Under the pieces are notes generated by a model. The model did no database searches. It had not been told where the DNA came from and saw nothing but the letters and a program-made list of their open reading frames with translations. Made by a program: the position numbers and the translations under genes. Positions 10,440 through 24,869 of a DNA stretch of 64,000 nt are shown here, in pieces (position 1 is the stretch's first letter; each line of letters begins with the position of its first letter). The stretch is from Ipomoea triloba (taxonomy: Eukaryota; Streptophyta; Magnoliopsida; Solanales; Convolvulaceae): NCBI RefSeq assembly GCF_003576645.1, contig NC_044920.1, positions 25,376,686 through 25,440,685 on the forward strand. Reading direction: 5' to 3'.

Positions 10440-11937
10440 GGGTGGTGCCAATGGATCATTCATTAATGGCAGTGTTTTGCAGGATCAAATGGTGATGGAT
10501 GGTATTTCCAATGATGGCGCATCAACAATACAATCTTTATTTATTTATTTTTACTGTTTTCAGTTATTTGTATTGCATTATATTGCTCTAGTTCAAAGCT
10601 CTTTCCTTTAAGTCTTGAGATGTTTTCTTTTAGTTTCCATAGGTTAAACACCATATCTATCTCCTGTTTCTTTGTAGCTTCATATACCCAGATTGCAGTT
10701 TGCCTTGTTGCATTAGTATGAGAATTCTTTAGCTTAAATGTCATAAATATCTTCAATATCTTATTTCATTTTGGCTTTATATTGGGGTGCATTGTTTCTA
10801 TAAATCCTATGTTATTCGTTATGAGGCAAAAGATCGACTTGTTTCTAGAAACTTGGAGTGTTTTTAATTATTAAAAAGAAACTAACAGAGCTAGTTGGTG
10901 TGCAGTCAATAGCGAACACTTTATACAGTAAGATCTCAAATTATTTGGACCATAGTCTACACAATAATACTCCCATGGGTTAAAAGCTTTTTCCTTTCAC
11001 AGGTATCTTTTGGGCCCAAAACAGATGTCCCATTATTGAAACTGTGATTATAAAAAATGTTGGGTCTTACCTTAACAAGAAGCCCATAGAAGTTTCATTA
11101 TTTTAATATATAGTGTACATTATTCTTACAAATAAATTATATTATTCTAACTCATAATATACATTAGGCCATAGTCCACACAACTATGTAGACCACAATA
11201 ATTTGCCCGCGCTGCACAATTCTATTGAAGCCGTTAACTCCAAAACTTTCAATAGGAAAATGGACGGCTTGAAATGGATCAATAAGAAAATTGTTAGTAG
11301 ACATCATCCCTTCAAAGAATGGCCCATGGACCCTGCAGCCCACACTGGCAAACAACATATGCTATCCAAATATCCATACTTTTGTGACCTTTTACTTATG
11401 TTTGTTGGATCAATAGTTAACCAGTAATTTCTTTTAATATTTGTCATTTATACCTTGTTTATAATACTTGTCCTGAATTCTCCTCCACAAGTATTTGATT
11501 CACTATTAAGGCGCACGTCTACCACTAACGATTGATCCGAATTATTCACAACAGGTATTTGATTCACTCTTAAACACACATTCTATATTATTCATTAATG
11601 AATCGCCTCTTGACAGGTGCAGTGTTCTTAGTCTCGAGTTCTCAAAGATAGACTGGATCACCTCTCAAGTTGAATCTTGTAGTTTGTTTAATTTACCATG
11701 GACGAACTAACCAAGGTGCTTTGTTGATAACATGAGATTAGATTGTAAGGTCTTTAAATTGAATTGAGCTAGAGTGACTGGACTGAATTGAACCATAATG
11801 ATTTAATTTGAACGAGTCTAGGCTATTATTCAATCAAGTGAACACGTCAAGGAAATGCAGAATTAAAATATTCGTACTAACAATGAAACAATTTGTACAT
11901 GCATTACAGTTGATTGGATCGATCTTAGACCCCATTC
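10440..11937. other. 3' flank and intergenic, with one short inverted-repeat element
   Basis: The first 150-300 bases are probably the F-box 3' untranslated region. The region 10937-11207 is bounded by CAAATTATTTGGACCATAGT and, inversely, by CTATGTAGACCACAATAATTTG, and is another copy (K) of the CAAATTAT...GGACC class. The rest contains no recognised gene. Confidence 0.5.
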
Positions 11938-14051
11938 TCATTTTTGGGTCTGTATATCATGTTGAATGTGCCTAAGAATCACGGGGACCACAACATCTGG
12001 TGAGCTGAGTTGCGGCAGATGGCCGTCGGTGGACATCACCTCCACGACGGACTCACAACTAAGGTTCCGGTGAAGATACTCGGCCACCACCACCGGCACC
12101 GCCAAATCCTTCATGCTTTGAATGATGTGACATGGCACCGTCACATGACTCAACACATGTCGCAGGTCGCTGCGGAATATGGTTTGGAGCACACTCAAAG
12201 CTATGTCAGGTCGCATGTTGAACAATGTCCGACTGAACTCTTGCACTGCCACGGAATCCATGTCCCCTCCAACGGCCAATGGTGCAAACCCTGAACACCA
12301 TGCCTTGTAGTTTGATCGCATCGCATCGAATAGTTGCTCCAAATCTTCTAGCTCAAATCCTCCGTAGTAGTCCACATCGTTCAAATACCTAATTAAACGT
12401 AAACATAAAAAATAATGTGTGAGACTGAATAGTTGTTTATATTATATATTCATTTCATGTAATATAGTCTTGCACAATATCATTTGTTAATTAAAATTAA
12501 TTTAATTTTAAAAAGTATTTTTAATTTCCGACCAATCATTGTCACGCTCAATTTATCCTAACATTTGGAAGGATATATGATATAATAAGGTGGTAAAGGA
12601 AGGAGAAAGGCAATTCCTCCATTTGTCGGTCCAAAGTGGACAATTGGACGTCGCAACTTAATGATAAATATAATAATTACTTAGTTAGTGGAAGAAAATA
12701 ATGTATTAGTTTATTAAAAAAAAAAAAAAAAAAAACCAAACTAGCATTGGTTAACGTCATCAATCCAATGGTTAACGTCATTAATACCTGTTAAACATAA
12801 TATTGAATTTTAAATTAATGTGACATAGAAAGAGTCTATCACGGCCGTACTTTAACTAATATGTTGGCATGGATGTCTCCGTGGGCAATTTATACCGTGG
12901 ACCAAGGTTCACAGTGTACCATGGACTCTGGTATAATATACAGAATTTGATTTTATAATGTATAAAATTCATATATATAATGTACAGAATTCATGTTCAT
13001 AATATACACACATAAGCACGGTATAATAAATATGAATTTAACACTAATATAATACACGGTTTAAATAATCGTGCGGTGGGGTGTTTTCCGTGTAGTTGTG
13101 TTGTGGCTTTAGATGCGTAATTTTCTTCTTAAGGTGCGTGATTTGTATGCTTAAGGTGTGTGAGCATTGAAACTTAAAGTGAGTGAACCTAAAGTTTAAG
13201 GTGCGTGATTTTCCTTCTTAAAGTGCATGAGTTGTTGAAACTTAAGGTGCGTCATTTTAAAACCTTAAGCGTGCGGCTTGTGTACTTAAGGTGCGTGATT
13301 TGTGTACTTAAAGTATGCCGTTTTAATGCTTAAGGTGAATAATGCACAACTGCATAGGAAGATATACCCAAACCTTCCCTATATTTATTTATTTATATAT
13401 TGAAGAGGCTATTATTTAAGTTAAAGTCAAGCTCATATGGGCTGTATTTGTTTTTTCTTTTTTACTCGAAATAATAAACAAACCAATTTAAATATAGCCC
13501 ATTATCGTTTGGTTAAGTTCCTAAATAATTTAGAACAAATTATAAACAATTCACTAAGACCTACGGAGTAGTAAAATAAGATGCCTTTCTATTTTTTGTT
13601 ATTAGGGAATAATATTTTAATTAAGAAATAGAGGGGGAATTAAAAAAATTTAAGTGAATTGTGTAAATAATATAATTGTATACCTGGGAGAGGCGGAGAT
13701 GGTGAGGAGCTTGGTGAAAAGGTCAGGGCGGGCGACGGAGGCGATGACGCCGATCATGGCGGAGACGGAGTGGCCGACGTAGACGCAGGACTCGACCTGG
13801 AGCTCCTCGAGGATGGCGATGACGTCATAGGCGTAGCCTTCCAGCGTGGCGTAACGGTCGAAGTCAAAGTAGTCGGGGTTAGTGGTGCCGGCGCCCATGT
13901 TGTCGAACAGCACCACCCGGCAGCCGTCCACCAGGTGCGGAACCAAGTGCTTCCACACCGACTGGTCCGTGCCGAAGCCGTGGGCCAGCACCACCGTCCG
14001 CGGCCCCGACCCCACCACTCTTACGTTGTGGGCATCCTCAACTATTCCCAT
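11938..14051 (-). CDS. KAI2: KAI2/HTL karrikin-type alpha/beta hydrolase receptor
   Basis: Two exons on the minus strand, 13684-14051 and 11938-12388, spliced AG/GTATAC to TTAG/G inside Arg123, give 272 residues (Arabidopsis KAI2 has 270). The start [16 protein letters not shown] is canonical. The catalytic triad is present: Ser95 in [10 protein letters not shown], Asp217 in KDLAVPV and His246 in DGHLPQL. Pocket residues Phe134 and Phe194 are kept. KAI2 hydrolyses and senses karrikin-derived or endogenous butenolide ligands, then recruits the F-box protein MAX2 to degrade SMAX1-type repressors. Residue 190 is Leu in SVLQTIF, where Arabidopsis has Gly, so ligand preference may differ; that is inference. 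The 1295-base intron carries inserted repeats. Start and stop follow directly from the alignment, so the model is firm. Confidence 0.95.
12885..13028. mobile_element. Short inverted-repeat element in the KAI2 intron (copy F)
   Basis: The left end CAATTTATACCGTGGACCAA resembles the class terminus CAAATTATACCATGG. An inverse 'gcacggtataataaat' at 13015-13030 could be the right end. The core repeats 'ataatgtacagaattcat' words. The right boundary is uncertain. Confidence 0.45.
13085..13345. repeat. Degenerate tandem array of CTTAAGGTGCGTGA in the KAI2 intron
   Basis: About ten variants of cttaaggtgcgtgattt occur at 20-28 base intervals, for example near 13130, 13150, 13200, 13245, 13285 and 13300. 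Spacers differ, so it is not a simple microsatellite. It lies wholly within the intron and does not touch splice sites. Confidence 0.7.
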
Positions 14052-15303
14052 CTGACTTCTCGATATTCCGATGATACGATGATTGTGTTTGTCGGTCTGG
14101 AATGGGAATAGTGAAGAGAAAGTGTAGAGTTCTGTACGTTTTGGGATATGTTTCTTGAAAGATAGATGCCGAGGAAGAGGAGGAGGAGATAGTACGTTTT
14201 AATTCATAGTGATGATGATGATGACAATGATATCTTTGGACATGGATTGGGGCATGTTAGCTAGGGTCCACAGCTAGCCAAGAATATAATGAGTTGCATC
14301 CACATTTTTAAATTCATAGTTGATTTTATATATTTAGATTTTCACTTTTCAATTTCGAGTTTAAATTAACTTACAAAAACTAATAAGTAACTGGCCAATT
14401 CCTGTACTTCTCGAAACGAATGAAGATTAGTTTGGTAGACTGAACCGTTAGACCGACGCAGAAAGACAAACATTATAATTATCAAACCAATTACCCAGGA
14501 ACTTGATAAAGATGCCATTAAACATACATGATTTTGAATAATTAGACATCAAATTTGGTTGATTTTATACTCAATGTCCAAACGTGTTTAAGGGGGAAAA
14601 AAAAGGGTGACCACAATGAAGTGGGCTATGCGTCTATTTGGATTGCTAACGGACGACCATTAAGACAAAGACCTTGAAAAAAGACAAAGACCTTGATTGA
14701 CCTGAATTCGATCATTGTGGAGTGTACAACTCAGGACCCAAAACCCACGTTAGGGTTGATAGTGCAGCACATGGTTAGATATTAGTGGTTGCTTTCTAGT
14801 ACAATTACATTCGACTTGACCTAATTTAATGCACACAAATTTCTTTATTTGTTTTTTTTTTTAAGAACTTTAGTTGTTAAATATGAAAGGTTTTAATGTT
14901 TGAATAAATATATTATTCTCCAAATTCCAAAATATTTCCCCCATCTTAAAGCTGTTATTAAAAAAAAAAAAAAAAAGTGTCCAAGTGTGGTGATCAAATG
15001 AATAAGCAACTACATTTAAAAATCTTGTTTCTAGCAATAGAGTGATTAATTTGGTCTAAAATTAGAGTTGCACTCCTTGTGCACATAAGAATACAATTTG
15101 GGGTTAGTCTCAAAATTAGACACACTTGAATTACCTCCTCATAGGTCTGGATAACATGTTTATGAGGTCCAAAATATAATTTAGCAAAGCTATAAAACTT
15201 GGATTATTAAAAAAAAAAGTGAACGAGATCATCAACTTAGGATTATCTTGCCCAACTAATAACCCAATGATGAATAATTAGGTTTCTTTTTTTTTTTTTT
15301 TTT
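14052..15303. other. Intergenic; KAI2 upstream region
   Basis: No gene. The first 150 bases are probably KAI2 leader and promoter; no clear TATA box was seen. Further on there are only AT-rich sequence and A- or T-runs (about 14960 and 15287). Confidence 0.5.
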
Positions 15304-15900
15304 AGCAAATACCAATTTTGATCCCACAAGTATTAGCAAAATGACAGTTTTGGTCCACGTGTTTAATTTCTACCAATTTTCAACCACAACTATTGTTTTA
15401 GTACCACTTTTTATCAATGACTATTATTTTAGTGTCAAAATTCATCGTGCTGGTTATCCATCGGTATAAACGTGCCAAAATCTAAAATTTTTAAGAGTAT
15501 TTTTGTCATTTTCAACTTAATATCTCAATTTGAGCATGAATAACTGGATTTAAGTCCTAAGATCGATCACAATTTGCAGTTCTCTTCCTTGTCTTACCTT
15601 AATGTGAGGAGTAGAACTGTGCACCGTGATCGATCTTAGGGCTTAAATCCATTTATTCATGCTCAAATTGAGATGTTAAGTTAAAAAGGACGAAGAATAC
15701 CCTTAAAATTTTAGATTTTGACATGCACGTTTTAAACGGATGCATGGGTGACCGGCATGATTAATTTTGACACTAAAATAATAGTCGTAGATAAAAATTG
15801 GTACTAAAATAATAGTCATATATGAAAATTAGTAGAAATTAAATATGTAGACCAAAATTATCATTTTACTAATACTATGGAAGCAATATTGATATTTGCT
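15304..15900. mobile_element. Fold-back (Mutator-like) element
   Basis: The two ends, AGCAAATACCAATTTTGATC on the left and AGCAAATATCAATATTGCTT on the reversed right, begin arms of about 270 bases that pair along most of their length. Examples are 'actattattttagtgtcaaa' against 'tttgacactaaaataatagt', and 'gatcgatcacaa' against 'ccgtgatcgatc'. A short spacer lies near 15590. Both flanks are T-runs, so a target duplication cannot be fixed. No coding sequence. Confidence 0.7.
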
Positions 15901-17384
15901 TCTTTTTTTTTTTGGGGCGGGGGGTGTTTTGAGTGACTCCCTCCTTTGTATTCAACCAACTAAAAAAAAAGAAAAAGAAAAAAAGAGTTCATCCACTTAC
16001 TCTTTAGTTGATTGGAGTTTGGGGGTAGTGCATGTTATAGTTGTGAAAAATGAATAATGATCAAATTATTGGGTAAGTACAATTAGTGATGTGGATGCAT
16101 GATTATGGGCGGAATCTCTCCATAGTTAATTACTTGTGACAGGCAATCAATATCATATATTTTAGCATTTATTTAGGCAGGAAACTGCGGACAAATCCTG
16201 TTGCGTTAATTAATTGCCATTTGCCATTATTGTCCCTGTCAATCCACATCATCCCATTTCCCAAACCACCTTAAGAGCCATCATAATAGTAATTTTTTTT
16301 TCAATTTTTGAGGAGAACATGGCCAACTTATCTTGAGGAGATAGAATAGTTTGGATATTCTTGCAAAGCATGATTTTTTGTGAATTTCTTTGAAAAAAAA
16401 AAAGTGGAAAAGAGAAGGACGCGAATTGATAAAAATCAGTCGAGCTAGTGCATCCTCTCTTTTTTATTTTTTGGCATCAGATCTGTTTTTTTTTTTTTTT
16501 TCATCTTTTTTCCATCTTATCTTTCCCTCATCTCTCTTCTAGTTGGTATCTCAAAAACTCAAAAAACAAATAAAACAAAAAAAATCATTGCTATTGAGGA
16601 TGCTCTAAGAGCATCCCAATTGTTAGTTTTTGCATAGCTAAAATCTAGTTGTATAGTCTTTAACTAATGTGAGTATTGGTTTTTTTTTTTCTCTCCGACA
16701 AAGACCTTGATTTTTGCAGGAGAAGGAAGGAAAAAAAAAAAAACAAGGGAGAGAAGGAAAAAAAAAACAAGGGACTTTATGCAATTATAAGGTTTATTTA
16801 CAACGTGCTACATAATTTTTAAAAATAAAATTTGAATTTGGCATTTAGGATTTATAACAATAACAATAACAATAACAATAACAATAATAATAATAATAAT
16901 AATAATAAGTATGGACATTTTTGACTTTATGTTACTTATCCCCTTTCAATTTTCATGTATACCAAACATTGGAATTTAAATTTCTAGTAATTTTATTCCT
17001 ACAAACCAAACGCTGAAATTTATCACTTTATTTCCACATTATTGATATCTTAATTTCTTTACTCCAACCAAACGCCCTATGAGGGAATTGCAATTCCAGT
17101 GAATTGAATTACCTCCAACCAAACAATGTAGTTTGCATATATGTTGAATTTCATTGCAAAGAAATTGAAAGTAATGCCAACCAAACACCTCATTATGGTA
17201 CGTAGACTAATTGAGACACATCCCGTAATTTACACATTCCACTAGTTTCAAAGGTATTATTAGCGGTGAGGAGCTTTTAATTTGGGATTTAAATTCAATA
17301 CTATCATACATTTTCCTTAATTATTAATTACAGTCAGACCCGACCATGAGCAAGGGCTTGCCTTGGCCCATGCTTGAAAAGGAC
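15901..17384. other. Intergenic with simple repeats
   Basis: No gene. Contains poly-T and GA-rich runs, a head-to-head 'ggatgctctaagagcatcc' near 16600 of the kind found at some plant MITE ends, and repeated 'ccaaccaaac' words at 17065-17190 that suggest a diverged MITE. Confidence 0.45.
16856..16908 (+). repeat. AAC/AAT microsatellite
   Basis: Five units of 'aataac' type pass into about nine AAT units. The repeat is uninterrupted apart from that transition. Confidence 0.9.
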
Positions 17385-17798
17385 GCTATGGACTCGGTCC
17401 ACCTTGCAAGGTGTACCCATGTCCATGTTCACAATTTAAAAACTCTATGTCCATAATTTTAGAACTCTATATTCATAATTTTAAAACTTTATGTTTACAA
17501 TTTTAAATCTTAATATACGAAATTACATTACTCAATATTTACAATTTTTGAACTCGATATTCACAACTTTGTTATATAGATTCAAAGATCGTGTTATACT
17601 ATTGAATATAGAGTTATGAAATTGTGAATATAGAGTTCTGAAATTGTGAACATAGAATTCAAAAATTATGAATATAAAGTTTAAAAATTGTGAACATAAA
17701 GTTTAAAAACTATGAGCATAAAGTTCTAAAATTGTAAACATAAAATACTAAAATTGTGAACATGTACCTGGATCCACCTTAGTCCATGGCATAACAAT
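17385..17798. mobile_element. Short inverted-repeat element (copy C)
   Basis: Left 'gctatggactcggtccacc' and right 'ccttagtccatggcataac' match the ends of copy A at 357-695. The core again reiterates 'ttcacaattttaaaactctat'-like words. It is the closest relative of copy A in the window, and the two share the same core type. Confidence 0.6.
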
Positions 17799-20081
17799 CC
17801 CCCCACTCCATTACCTTTTATATATACTACTAGGTATATAGTTTCCGTACTAGCATTTAGTATACATTTTGGGGCATTGAAGTATGAGTTGTTTTAGTTG
17901 GTGGTAGAGTGGCTATTATGTTAAAGGTCACTAGTCTGAACCTCCATGAGTACTTTTACATTAAATTTCCCTTCACTACTCTTCATGAATTTAAGGATAT
18001 TATTATATGGTATTAATTTCTCCTTTCTTCTCTTTATATAATATCAAAATCGTAACGTATGGAATTTATTTCTATTTGTATTTTTGAATTTAATTTGTAA
18101 CTTTGTAATATTTTTTTTTTACCTTTCTATAATTATACTGAGATTTTAATATATATTGATTTGTGATTTATATCAAATTTTGAATCTATTTCTATTTGAG
18201 TAATTCATAACTACTTATTGCGTTATTTTTGTGAACTTTATAATGAGTTATGTTTATGTAATATATATTTTGTGATTTAGTTATGAAAAATATTTTAAAA
18301 GATATTTTAATTTTTTATTAATTATATAGTCAATGTAGTTTAGAAGTTCTATTGTGCGTCATGGTATTCAAACTAATCTAGAAAAAAATTTGAAATTGAT
18401 CTAATTAAAAAAAGTATTTATAAATATGATATCAATAGAGAATATGTGTGATTTGAAATGTGTTTTATATTCAAACTATTTTATGTAACTAATTATGTTT
18501 CATATTTTGTTTTAAATATATTATATCATGTTTTAAAGTATTTTGATTTATTGTTCTCAATAATTAAGATTTCATGATCTACTATTATTTATAAGTTTTG
18601 TTTTATAAATATTTATTATTAATTACTTATTATTTTTTGTAATAACAATGTGATTGTGTACGAGCTTATTTGGTTTTAAATTGTTTATTCATTTTAAAAA
18701 ATGTAACTATAATTCTTTATTTATGAAGGCACTAATATGGTTATTGATTATTTTGCATTTAGCAAATCATCTAGAATTGTTTTCATGATTATTAGTGTGT
18801 ATGTAAAATTGTTAAAAATTTCTAAATCTTATTTCAAGTTATTTGACATTAGTATTTTTTTCTTATTTAATTTAAATTTTAGTTATTGAAATAAATATTA
18901 ATTTCATGTAGGACGTATTTTCGTTGCTATGTCCCAGGCCTATAAAATGATAAGACCAAGCATGATTATAGTAACGTTGCATTTATGTATCATAATAAAA
19001 ATGTATTAACGGAAATAATAATAATTTTTAAAGTATAAGAATCACGCTCGCAGTATATATTGAATTGTCAATGTGAACCATGACTTATAGTTTGGAAATA
19101 TTAAATTAGTGGTTAGTGATACAAATAATCAAAGTAAATAACGTAATGTGACCAAATAATTGATAAGTGAACTATTAATAAAATTATAATATTGAATGGT
19201 TAAACTTTGTAGGAGTCTGAATATCAAATGCCCTAAGTAAAAATAAAAAATAAAATAAATAAATAATGAATTAATGGGAGGGTAGTTAAGGAACAGCTAC
19301 CCATAGCTGCTTAGGTCCCCATTAGTGGTCCTTTGACATACCTATGGCCTAATAAACATGAAAGATACAATCACGTGTGAGGGTGATTTTTTTTTTCTTT
19401 TGTATTTTTGAAGATGATATTTCTTGATTTGTTATTTAATTTACAGCCGTCGATTGTGGGATTTGTAGGCCATGCAAGTTATCACACGTAAAAATCATGC
19501 AACCATCTGGATGAATTATATACAGCTGGCAATGGGACATACCGACCCTAACTTTTGTACCCGCACTCACACAATAAATAAGTGTCACAATTGTGATACT
19601 GTTTATATGTGAGATGGAGTGATTAATATGAAAATGTAATATTTATATTAGTAAATATAATATTAAATAAGAAATAAAATATTTATAACTTATAAGAGAA
19701 GGCATAATAATTTTGAGAACAAATGTAATATTTTTATTTTTTGATGTAAAAGTATTACTTCGTATATTTTTCTTTATAAGCAATATTGCACTTATAAAGG
19801 AAAATGCAATACTTTTATGAAAAAATGTAATAATTTACATCAAAATTTAAAAGAATTACATTTTTTCATATAAGTAATAAACATTTCATTCATGATTTAG
19901 TATATTTGCTAGTATAAATATTATATTCCATCTTGGCTCAACCCGTCTCACGGACAAGGATATGTGAGACGGTCTTACACGTTTTTGCTTATTTTTAATA
20001 CATGAAAAGAGATCATTCCACGCATTTAAAATTAATATAAAATTTATAATACATTTTAACAAAAAAAATATCAAATATACT
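17799..20081. other. Intergenic AT-rich DNA with inverted-repeat and SINE-like traces
   Basis: No gene. At about 17895-17960 'gtggtagagtggctattatg' and 'ctagtctgaacct' resemble SINE A and B boxes. From about 19560 to 19985 an inverted-repeat element built on 'aatgtaatatttatattagta' ends in GTCTCACGGACAAGGAT and GTGAGACGGTCT; a second copy lies at 49186-49860. AATATACT at 20074-20081 is the left target duplication of the next element. Confidence 0.45.
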
Positions 20082-20182
20082 CATGGTTGCAGTAGACGCT
20101 AGGCGCTAGTCGGGCGGTAAACTATCGCCTAAGCGACGATCTATAAAAACAAAAACAAAAAAATAGTGCATGAGTGTGGGTG

Positions 20183-20246
<64 letters not shown>

Positions 20247-20497
20247 TACTTCTCTTATTTATATAAATAAATAAATTTAAATATATATAAATATAAAAAT
20301 TTAACAAGGCCGACTCATTCGAGTTAACTTGGCTAACTCTGTCAAGTTGGGCGAGTTAACTCGACCAAATTCGGCCGAGTCAGCCATAAACTCGACCCAA
20401 TCAGCCGACTTAGGCGATAGGCGGTCGGCCACCTATGGAGCAATTCGCCTCGGCCTAGGGCTGCCTAGCGCTTAGGCGGCCAATTTTTGCAACAGTG
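20082..20497. mobile_element. hAT-like non-autonomous element with 8-bp target duplication
   Basis: Exact 8-bp direct repeats AATATACT at 20074-20081 and 20498-20505 flank this 416-bp element. The ends are CATGGTTGCAGTAGACGC and, reversed, CACTGTTGCAAAAATTGG. Subterminal regions are rich in GCGCTAGGCG and GCCTAGCGC words. A pure AT run at about 20186-20241 sits in the middle, and GAGTTAACTCG-type palindromes follow it. Non-coding. Confidence 0.85.
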
Positions 20498-21194
20498 AAT
20501 ATACTTCCTTATTAATACATTATATCTCAAGAATAAAAACCTCAAAATATTTATTGCAGAGTTTATAAATACAATGGTCATTTTATAAAAATATAAATAT
20601 ATTAATTAGATCAAATTATGATATAAATATTGAAGGTTGCTATGCTAGTGCTAGTAGCAATATTACATTAAAAATAAAAAAAAAATATTAAGGTGATGCA
20701 TTCTGATTATCTATTAAATTAATTAAGAAATTATATGTTAACAGACAATAATTAATCATAGCCTCATGCGACAACTATATACCAAGAGAGTTTATATGTC
20801 CATATTTGCTGGAGAAGGCGACTAACTTGGTCGCCTTCTTCAAAAGCAAAACTGTCACTAATCGTTAGTATTTGACTCAAAATTTTGTCGAAAATTATGT
20901 CGGAGGGTTGCCGAACCCTATTGACCTGCAGTTATACATCACTAAATGTTTTTTGGACTTCAATGCTGCAAAATAAGATGTTTATGGGTTTACTTGTAAT
21001 TTTTGAAAGTTAAATGACTTTTCGAGTAAGTTCGTGAGCCTTATTTGATAATTTTCCTAATATCAACAAAAAGTTATTTTTAGTTGGAATATTAAAATTT
21101 GATTAAATTAATCTTATCTTTTAGTAATTGAATACTAAATATAGTAGAAAAGAAAACATGAATCTAGATGTTTTTCGCTTTAAAAGTGCATTTT

Positions 21195-21317
21195 TGTAAT
21201 ACTATTGACTCTGTTACAATGCAGTATCAGTCCATACATACTTTCTCAACCTATTGAAAACCCATAACCTCTCATCTAAGAGAGCAACAATCATGCCGCT
21301 CGACCACAAAAGTCTTT
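21195..21317 (-). mobile_element. tRNA-derived SINE-like repeat
   Basis: Read on the minus strand, a box-A-like TGTGGTCGAGCGGCATGATT is followed by a box-B-like GGTTATGGGTTTTCAA. The family tail 'aggttgagaaagta' and 'tactgcattgtaacagagtc' then follow. The order matches the other copies in the window. Confidence 0.65.
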
Positions 21318-21668
21318 AGGAGTGCATTTAAAAATTCAGAAAATATTTTCTTAAAAATGATTTTTAAAAAGTGACTTATTTTCTTAAGGATATTTTTATT
21401 TTCAATTATTTGACTGAATGTCAAAAAATTATTTTTTTCTGGACCAGGCAAAGTCCAAAATTTTGTTGTTTAAACTAATCCATCCTAAACTGAACTAATT
21501 AAAAAGATTTGAAAGCAAAAACTTAACTTTAAAAAATTGAAACATGGGCCAAATCAAGCTCTAATTTTTATTGTTTGGCCCAACCCACAAAAACTGAATT
21601 GTTACTATGCTAGCTTCATCCAGTCCAAATGGTAATTGAGCTGGTGAAAGACTGATCAACTCATTTGG

Positions 21669-21845
21669 GCAAATTATTATGTGGATTTGAGTCCACCTTG
21701 CAAGGTGGATCCGTGACTCGTGTTCAAAATACACAATTTACATACTAAACGTTCACAATTCAAATTGTAAACATTCAGTATCTAAATGGACACAGTTCCA
21801 CTTTGCAAGGTGAATTCAGGTTGACATTGCAAGGTAGATCCAAGC
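21669..21845. mobile_element. Short inverted-repeat element (copy D), probably truncated
   Basis: It begins GCAAATTATTATGTGG and contains the diagnostic CCACCTTGCAAGGTGGATCC and the inverted 'gttcacaattcaaattgtaaac'. The right end is less clear: 'tttgcaaggtgaattcagg' and 'attgcaaggtagatcc' look like two tandem right ends. Confidence 0.5.
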
Positions 21846-21869
21846 CAATATTAGGTGTTGGGATGCAAT

Positions 21870-21992
21870 TATAGTGATTTTTTTTTAGTACTACTAACTC
21901 TGTTACAATATAGTATTTCCATTGGGGCTCAAACCCATAACATTCCATTTCAGAGAGTAACTTTGTACCACTAGACCACAAGATCATTGGCA
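21870..21992 (-). mobile_element. tRNA-derived SINE-like repeat
   Basis: On the minus strand it reads 'cttgtggtctagtggtaca', then a box-B-like GGGTTTGAGCCCC and the tail 'atactatattgtaacagagt', ending in 'agtactaaaaaaaa'. It is shorter than the 25228-25392 copy, lacking the 'ttgactctttgtgctt' segment. Confidence 0.65.
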
Positions 21993-22308
21993 AATGCAAT
22001 TGCAGTTTAAAACAAAAAAAGGTTCTAATTTGATATGCTCAGTTTTCTTGATGAAATTATGTCAAATAAATCCATTACAATTTAAATATGTTCTTTATCA
22101 TGCTTACTACAATTAATAAAAAATGCATATTCTACATATACATTTTATAAAATATAATATAATATAAATCTAGGCATCTTATTAAACTATCTTGATCAAA
22201 TATTAATAAATAATAAAGCCATATTCCTTGCTGTAAATGAATTGCAATTTGAAGTTTGTGCAGGGTGGACAAGGATGGGAGAAATACCGCTAGACTGTTG
22301 TAAGCAGG

Positions 22309-24869
<2,561 letters not shown>

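Larger units (their letters stand above)
20498..22308. other. Intergenic with SINE-like and short inverted-repeat copies
   Basis: No gene apart from the repeats listed separately. The rest is AT-rich sequence. The APS kinase 3' untranslated region probably occupies the last 100-200 bases. Confidence 0.5.

Noticed and set aside
9203..10459. Minus-strand open frames across the F-box gene
   Set aside because: They are shadows of the plus-strand F-box/LRR frame, which has clear family motifs.
13130..13345. A CRISPR-like array
   Set aside because: The units are degenerate, spacing is irregular and the sequence lies in a plant intron.
15304..15900. A microRNA precursor
   Set aside because: The arms are far longer than a typical precursor, and the end structure fits a fold-back transposon.
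21195..21317. A tRNA gene
   Set aside because: A- and B-box words are present, but the sequence cannot form a cloverleaf and continues into the SINE family tail.
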